DNA from: Paramacrobiotus richtersi
Taxonomy: Eukaryota; Tardigrada; Eutardigrada; Parachela; Macrobiotidae
Reading direction: 5' to 3'
Length of the DNA: 22,748 nt
Assembly (NCBI GenBank): GCA_034698045.1
Contig: JAQGAU010000907.1
Location: 1-22,748 of the forward strand
The position numbers and the translations under genes are program-made. The notes beneath the pieces are model-generated. The model searched no databases and was not told where the DNA came from. It worked only from the letters and a program-made list of their open reading frames with translations. Positions 18,882 to 22,748 of this stretch are shown here, piece by piece; position 1 is the first letter of the stretch, and each line of letters starts with the position of its first letter.

Positions 18882-18887
18882 AATAAA
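18882..18887 (+). terminator. VPS28 poly(A) signal
   Basis: AATAAA lies about 250 nt after the VPS28 stop and is the first good match downstream. Confidence 0.7.
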
Positions 18888-19171
18888 GACAGCTGATATT
18901 GCGATTAGCTGTTGCTTGTTTAATGGCAGAATCCGCAACATTTTGACAGTTACCGCACTTAATTAGTAAACTTTCCGAGTTGTGTGATTAGTGAAGTACA
19001 TTAATTTTTGCAGGTTGACGTATTAGTACATTATGTTTTTCGTGAATGCTTAATGATCTTGGTAACACCGTATAAACGGCAACAATATATATAATTATAA
19101 CTTTTGCTTTTAGTACTTAATTTTACCAAATTTTTTCAGTTCTTACTTGTGATTTGAGTGATCGTCGATGA

Positions 19172-19179
19172 TGACGTCA
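19172..19179. promoter_or_regulatory. CRE-like palindrome TGACGTCA
   Basis: A full consensus site for CREB/ATF bZIP factors lies 575 bp upstream of the DPAGT1 ATG. An eight-base match can arise by chance, so function is inferred only from position. Confidence 0.35.
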
Positions 19180-19377
19180 GTGCTCACTGATACAATTAAT
19201 TAATATTACACAATAACAGTTTGTTTGTTAAATTTCATAGTAAACCACAAGACTATCAAAATTAACTAATAATTATTTAGGTTTCACTGCAGACACTCCT
19301 CTGTGGGCAGCATGAAGTTACCTTGCTGCTTGCTTGCATCAGCAGCTGCATGCCAGCTGATTAGCTATCCTGCGTTC

Positions 19378-19385
19378 TGACGTGG
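19378..19385 (+). promoter_or_regulatory. UPRE-like site TGACGTGG
   Basis: This matches the unfolded-protein-response element bound by ATF6/XBP1, about 370 bp upstream of the DPAGT1 ATG. It would suit a gene for ER N-glycosylation, but the match is short and unproven. Confidence 0.4.
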
Positions 19386-19506
19386 CCATAACGAAAGATT
19401 TTTCATTTTCACGATTTTTTGGTTACTTATTATATGTTGTTGTCCATTTTGCGTATGTATTTATTGGACCCCTGCAAGCTGCCAAATTCTAGAAGATTTT
19501 CAGTTA

Positions 19507-19803
19507 ATGCAGCTGCAGTGCAACTGGCTTTCAAGAAGCTGGCATTACTACGTATCACTGTTCGCGGACCTTCGTCGTCTCGTCCCCTTGCATCCGAAGT
19601 GTACTGTTGACAGTTCCACTTTTCCTCGTGTTTGTGATTGTTGTCATTGTCCTTTCGAAGCTTGGGGATCTTTGCTATCCATCGGTGCATCTTTATCCCT
19701 GTGCCAAGGTTATTCAATTTCCTTTGTAAAGTTGTTGAAAACTGATCTCGAAAATGGACAACCACAGCGCAACCATCGACGTGGAACCTGCAAGGTCCGA
19801 TGA
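19507..19803 (+). other. Upstream ORF overlapping the DPAGT1 start
   Basis: ATG at 19507 opens a 98-codon frame that ends at 19803, 50 bp past the DPAGT1 ATG and in a different frame. If the transcript starts before 19507, it would be an overlapping uORF able to reduce translation of DPAGT1. The peptide is Cys- and Leu-rich and resembles no known protein. Confidence 0.3.
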
Positions 19804-20965
19804 TATTCCCACAACTCAGGTGATTTCACCTGGCAGTTTGTGGCCGCTGCTGTGCAATGCATTGTTTTCCTTGGTCGCATATTATGCCACCTACAAAATT
19901 ATACCCAAAATGACGGACATGTTCGTCAGTGCGGGATTCGCAGGGATTGACATGAGCAAAAAGGACCGTCGCAAAGTGTAAGTGGAAGGAATGCCTAATA
20001 AAGTATTATAAAGATAAATAATAGGTACTCGTGCAAACGTTCCCAAACGTCAAACACCAACTGTTATTTTTTTATTTTCTGTGTAAGCCAAAATATTCTG
20101 ACAATCAGTAGCCTCGAAAATGGTTATATGCGAGATACTCGGACATAGTTAATTTTTCCAGCTCGCGGTTTTTCGTGTCTGGTGCATTTGCTTTTGTCGG
20201 AAATCGAGATTCGTTGTTTTTGCTGCTTTCTAAGCCTTTCTTCGGACTTTTCTATCAAGATTGTCGGAGTGTGATTTTTTGCAGGCCTGAAGCGATGGGT
20301 GTTGTTTCTGGAGCGATTTTCATGATCACAATGTTTTTATTCATTCCGGTGCCATTTGCATGGAATCTTGCCCGTATTTCGCACAGCGATGTTGTTTTTG
20401 CCAATCATTCTGTTCGTATCCATCCGGACAGTGCGTTTCCGCACTCCGAGGTGCGTTTTCTTCGATCGTTATTGATGAAAGGTTTTTCTTGTGAAGAAAT
20501 TTTTTGCAAAGACGTAGGTTGATAGAAAATGATGTTTTTTCCTTTATTAGTTCGTCGAATTTATCACAGCCATTTTATGCATTTGCTGCATGCTGTTTTT
20601 GGGATTTGCGGATGATGCGCTGAATCTACGCTGGCGGGATAAATTATTTCTACCAACAATTGCAACATTGCCTTTGCTGATGGTTTATTATGTCAACTGT
20701 AATTCAACAACCATCATCATACCGAAACCGCTGCGCGAGATTGTTGGTTACAGTGTCAATTTGGGTGAGTTTTTTGTAACGATTTCTTCCATTTCGTTTT
20801 TTAATTTTTAATTTTCAGGTTTATTGTACTACGTTTTCATGGGCATGTTAGCCGTTTTCTGCACGAACGCCATCAATATTCTAGCCGGAATCAATGGCCT
20901 GGAAGCCGGACAGTCGTTTATAATCGCGGTTTCGGTGGCGATTTTCAACCTCATCGAACTTCGAG
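19754..20965 (+). CDS. DPAGT1: DPAGT1 / ALG7, UDP-GlcNAc:dolichyl-phosphate GlcNAc-1-P transferase, 5' part
   Basis: Exons 19754-19977, 20285-20450, 20551-20764 and 20819-20965 join in phase to give the first 250 residues of an enzyme about 400 long. It transfers GlcNAc-1-phosphate to dolichyl phosphate on the ER membrane, the first step of N-glycan precursor assembly and the target of tunicamycin. Visible signatures: [40 protein letters not shown] with the paired catalytic aspartates at residues 151-152; [10 protein letters not shown]; and [19 protein letters not shown] (residues 216-234). Several membrane segments are evident (about residues 30-54, 78-100, 132-149, 163-180, 202-220 and 233-247). 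The N-terminal 28 residues are polar and longer than in human. The last exon ends in CGA G|gtaaac, which needs a further exon. The conserved downstream block (the NWYPS...VFVGDT region of the family) is not found in the remaining 1.8 kb. Confidence 0.96.
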
Positions 20966-22748
20966 GTAAACAGTTGTTCAGTTTTTTTCAGAAGTCGGAT
21001 GTTTTTACTTTCATTCATGATTTTATTCCAACGAGCAGTAACGTGCCAGTTATCCTTTTTTTAATATTTTCACATCGAGTACAAAGCTGGTGTAGCATTA
21101 CTGATTGATTACGGAAACATTCTCTTATCGCTTCGGATATCTGCTAGGCGGTTATGCGAACGACGTAAAGTGAATAACTTCCAGACCAGAGTTCGTGCTT
21201 TGTTTTCACTCGTCAATTCTTGGCGCGGTTTCATTTTGGTTTGGTTTCTTGTATAATGAAAGTGAAATCTAAATTTTTTCTCTTGCTTAATACTCAAGAA
21301 CATAGATTATACAGATACCACAAGTGGGCGTTCCCTCGTTCGGGAACGTACGCAGTCCAAAGTCGTTAAAATTTGATTAGTTAAGGCTTTAATTAGTTAA
21401 GAAATTTCATAAGTAAATTTTTATCAAAATACAACCATAAATGTTTTCCCCGCATGGACGTATTGATCTTTACAGTACATACCTTTCCAGACGCATCTTT
21501 TTCGCTGTACTTTTAAATCCGCAACGGTTACACGTTAAAATCGCAGAAAACCGACTCACTGCATTTTTCGTGCTTCTTAAAAATATACTCTGTAACTACT
21601 AACTACCTCGACAAAAATGCCGAAATGAAGAATGTATGGAAGGTATACCGAAGGGATGAGATCATGAGTTGGAATCAAGCTAGGGCCTAATGGTGCGTAT
21701 CCAGTGCGCGTGAGCTTGAATCATATATACGCAGGCATAAATGCAGGTGTTATTAAAAGCCTTGTGGATTTCCTTTCTATTAATTTTGGAGCATAAGGCA
21801 TGTTTTTTTGAATCATTTACCGACATGCATCGTTAAGCACGCGGCATGCGTAACTTAGTATGACTTACGGACACCAAACCTCAAATCGGGGACTATATAT
21901 ACATATACTATAGACAAGCTGCCTATAGCACATTTATATAAGGAGGACTGCGTAAAAAATACTTGCGCGTTGCATATGTACAGATACGTATGAGTGTATC
22001 ATGTGCGTGTAAAATGTCTACTTGCCGATGTGTGGTTGTTTCCAAAAGCGAAAATGAATGAACATCTAAACAAAATTTGTTTCATACAAGTATACATAAA
22101 TCGTTAATACAGTCTGCGGTGCGGAAATTTTAGTTATACATGCACATATTTAAACACTGAAAATTTAGGTTAATTAAAAAAATAAAAGTCTTTGGTAAAG
22201 TTAGCAGGGATTGTTCAGTAAACAGAATACGATAAGCTGCATGCTGATCTCCTTCGATGCGTACCGATGTGGACGGAAGGAAAGCTAAGGAAGAGGCTGT
22301 TTGTTTTTGCTCCCGCGCGCTCGTCTTGAATACTGTAGGCTATATCAAGAGGACGCTTTTTAATAATGTCCAGGTTCTAACCTCGGAATGCCGACCAGCG
22401 GTCATCTCTGCATCGGTTTCACGCCAACAAAATCTCCGCACCATGGCAAACCGGACTGATTCGGTTTGACAGGAACAGCTGGTTTTGCTCCGCCTGGCTT
22501 TTGCTTAAAAAATTATAGAAAAATAACAATTGTGATCTTTCAGAAACCGGCAGGTCGCGGTTAAATACTCCCATAATGCTGTAATACAGTACTGGAGAAA
22601 TTACAAGGGTGGAAGCAAACAAAAGCCTTTCCGGAGTTTCCGAGAAGCGCGCTGATACTGATCGATATCCTGTGTGACAGCGGTATACGCTGTTGTTCAT
22701 GGCGGTGTCTGTGTTTGTCTGTCTGCGCTGTGTGTGTTCTCTCTGCGC
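20966..22748. other. Probable long DPAGT1 intron or flank; no gene supported
   Basis: There is no exon with DPAGT1 similarity. The stretch is A/T-rich with a short hairpin at 21329-21348 (CGTTCCC/GGGAACG around 6 nt). An acceptor-like ctttcag precedes 22544, followed by a plus-strand frame reading VAVKYSHNAVIQYWRNYKGG. A minus-strand frame at 22700-22419 overlaps it. Near the end, ATG at 22699 opens a Cys/Val-rich frame running off the window, in simple TGTCTG-like sequence. None is strong enough to call a gene. Confidence 0.45.

Larger units (their letters stand above)
18888..19753. other. Intergenic region and probable 5' region of DPAGT1
   Basis: There is no recognised gene. Two bZIP-type sites occur (19172-19179 and 19378-19385). 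A plus-strand ATG frame at 19507-19803 overlaps the DPAGT1 start in another frame. The first half is A/T-rich without structure that I can name. Confidence 0.5.

Noticed and set aside
20992..21107. Frame reading [12 protein letters not shown]... as the next DPAGT1 exon
   Set aside because: It follows an AG and faintly resembles the family's VFSLYFMIPF stretch, but the phase after CGA G| is wrong, later conserved residues are absent and the frame stops at 21108.
22699..22748. Start of a new gene (MAVSVFVCLRCVC...)
   Set aside because: It lies in simple TGTCTG-like sequence at the window edge; too short to support.

Overview
This is nuclear DNA from an animal, most likely an invertebrate with a compact genome. 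Genes are split into many short exons with GT-AG introns, mostly about 50-350 bp, and four genes are clear metazoan or eukaryotic orthologues: amnionless, a calcium/integrin-binding (CIB) protein, VPS28 and DPAGT1. All four were recovered by reading exons and splice phases by hand, and their reading frames are intact. Sequence alone does not fix the phylum.

Layout. (1) 215-717, minus strand: a small three-exon gene for a basic coiled-coil protein I do not recognise. (2) 837-1903, plus strand: a divergently arranged multi-exon gene of unknown family with an in-frame stop and apparent frameshifts, probably a pseudogene. (3) 1938-6035: a 4.1 kb tyrosine-recombinase retrotransposon of the Ngaro-like type. 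It has split direct repeats A1 - gag/RT/RNase H/YR - B1 A2 B2 and lies between the stop codon of gene 2 and that gene's AATAAA signal; its coding region is decayed. (4) 6036-8047: gene-poor spacer. (5) 8048-12983, plus: a 13-exon amnionless (AMN) gene, with a possible alternative first exon and second signal peptide in intron 4. (6) 13321-14540, minus: a CIB-family EF-hand gene, convergent with AMN and missing its N-terminal exon here. One of its introns holds a 38-bp perfect palindrome flanked by 7-bp direct repeats. (7) 14792-15211, plus: a Pro/Arg/Ser-rich reading frame. (8) 17026-18629, plus: an eight-exon VPS28 gene. (9) 19754-20965, plus: the first four exons of DPAGT1 (ALG7); the rest is not found before the window ends.

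The host genes do not form one pathway. AMN acts in endocytosis at the cell surface, VPS28 sorts endocytosed cargo as part of ESCRT-I, DPAGT1 starts N-glycan assembly in the ER, and the CIB protein is a calcium sensor. The less ordinary content is (a) the retroelement, especially a nested 48-bp palindrome formed only at its internal B1|A2 junction and 100% identity of B1/B2 beside diverged A1/A2; (b) the palindrome plus direct repeats in the CIB intron; (c) the possible second AMN promoter and signal peptide; and (d) a phase-compatible long N-terminal extension of VPS28. I saw no CRISPR array, tRNA, rRNA or bacterial-type operon.
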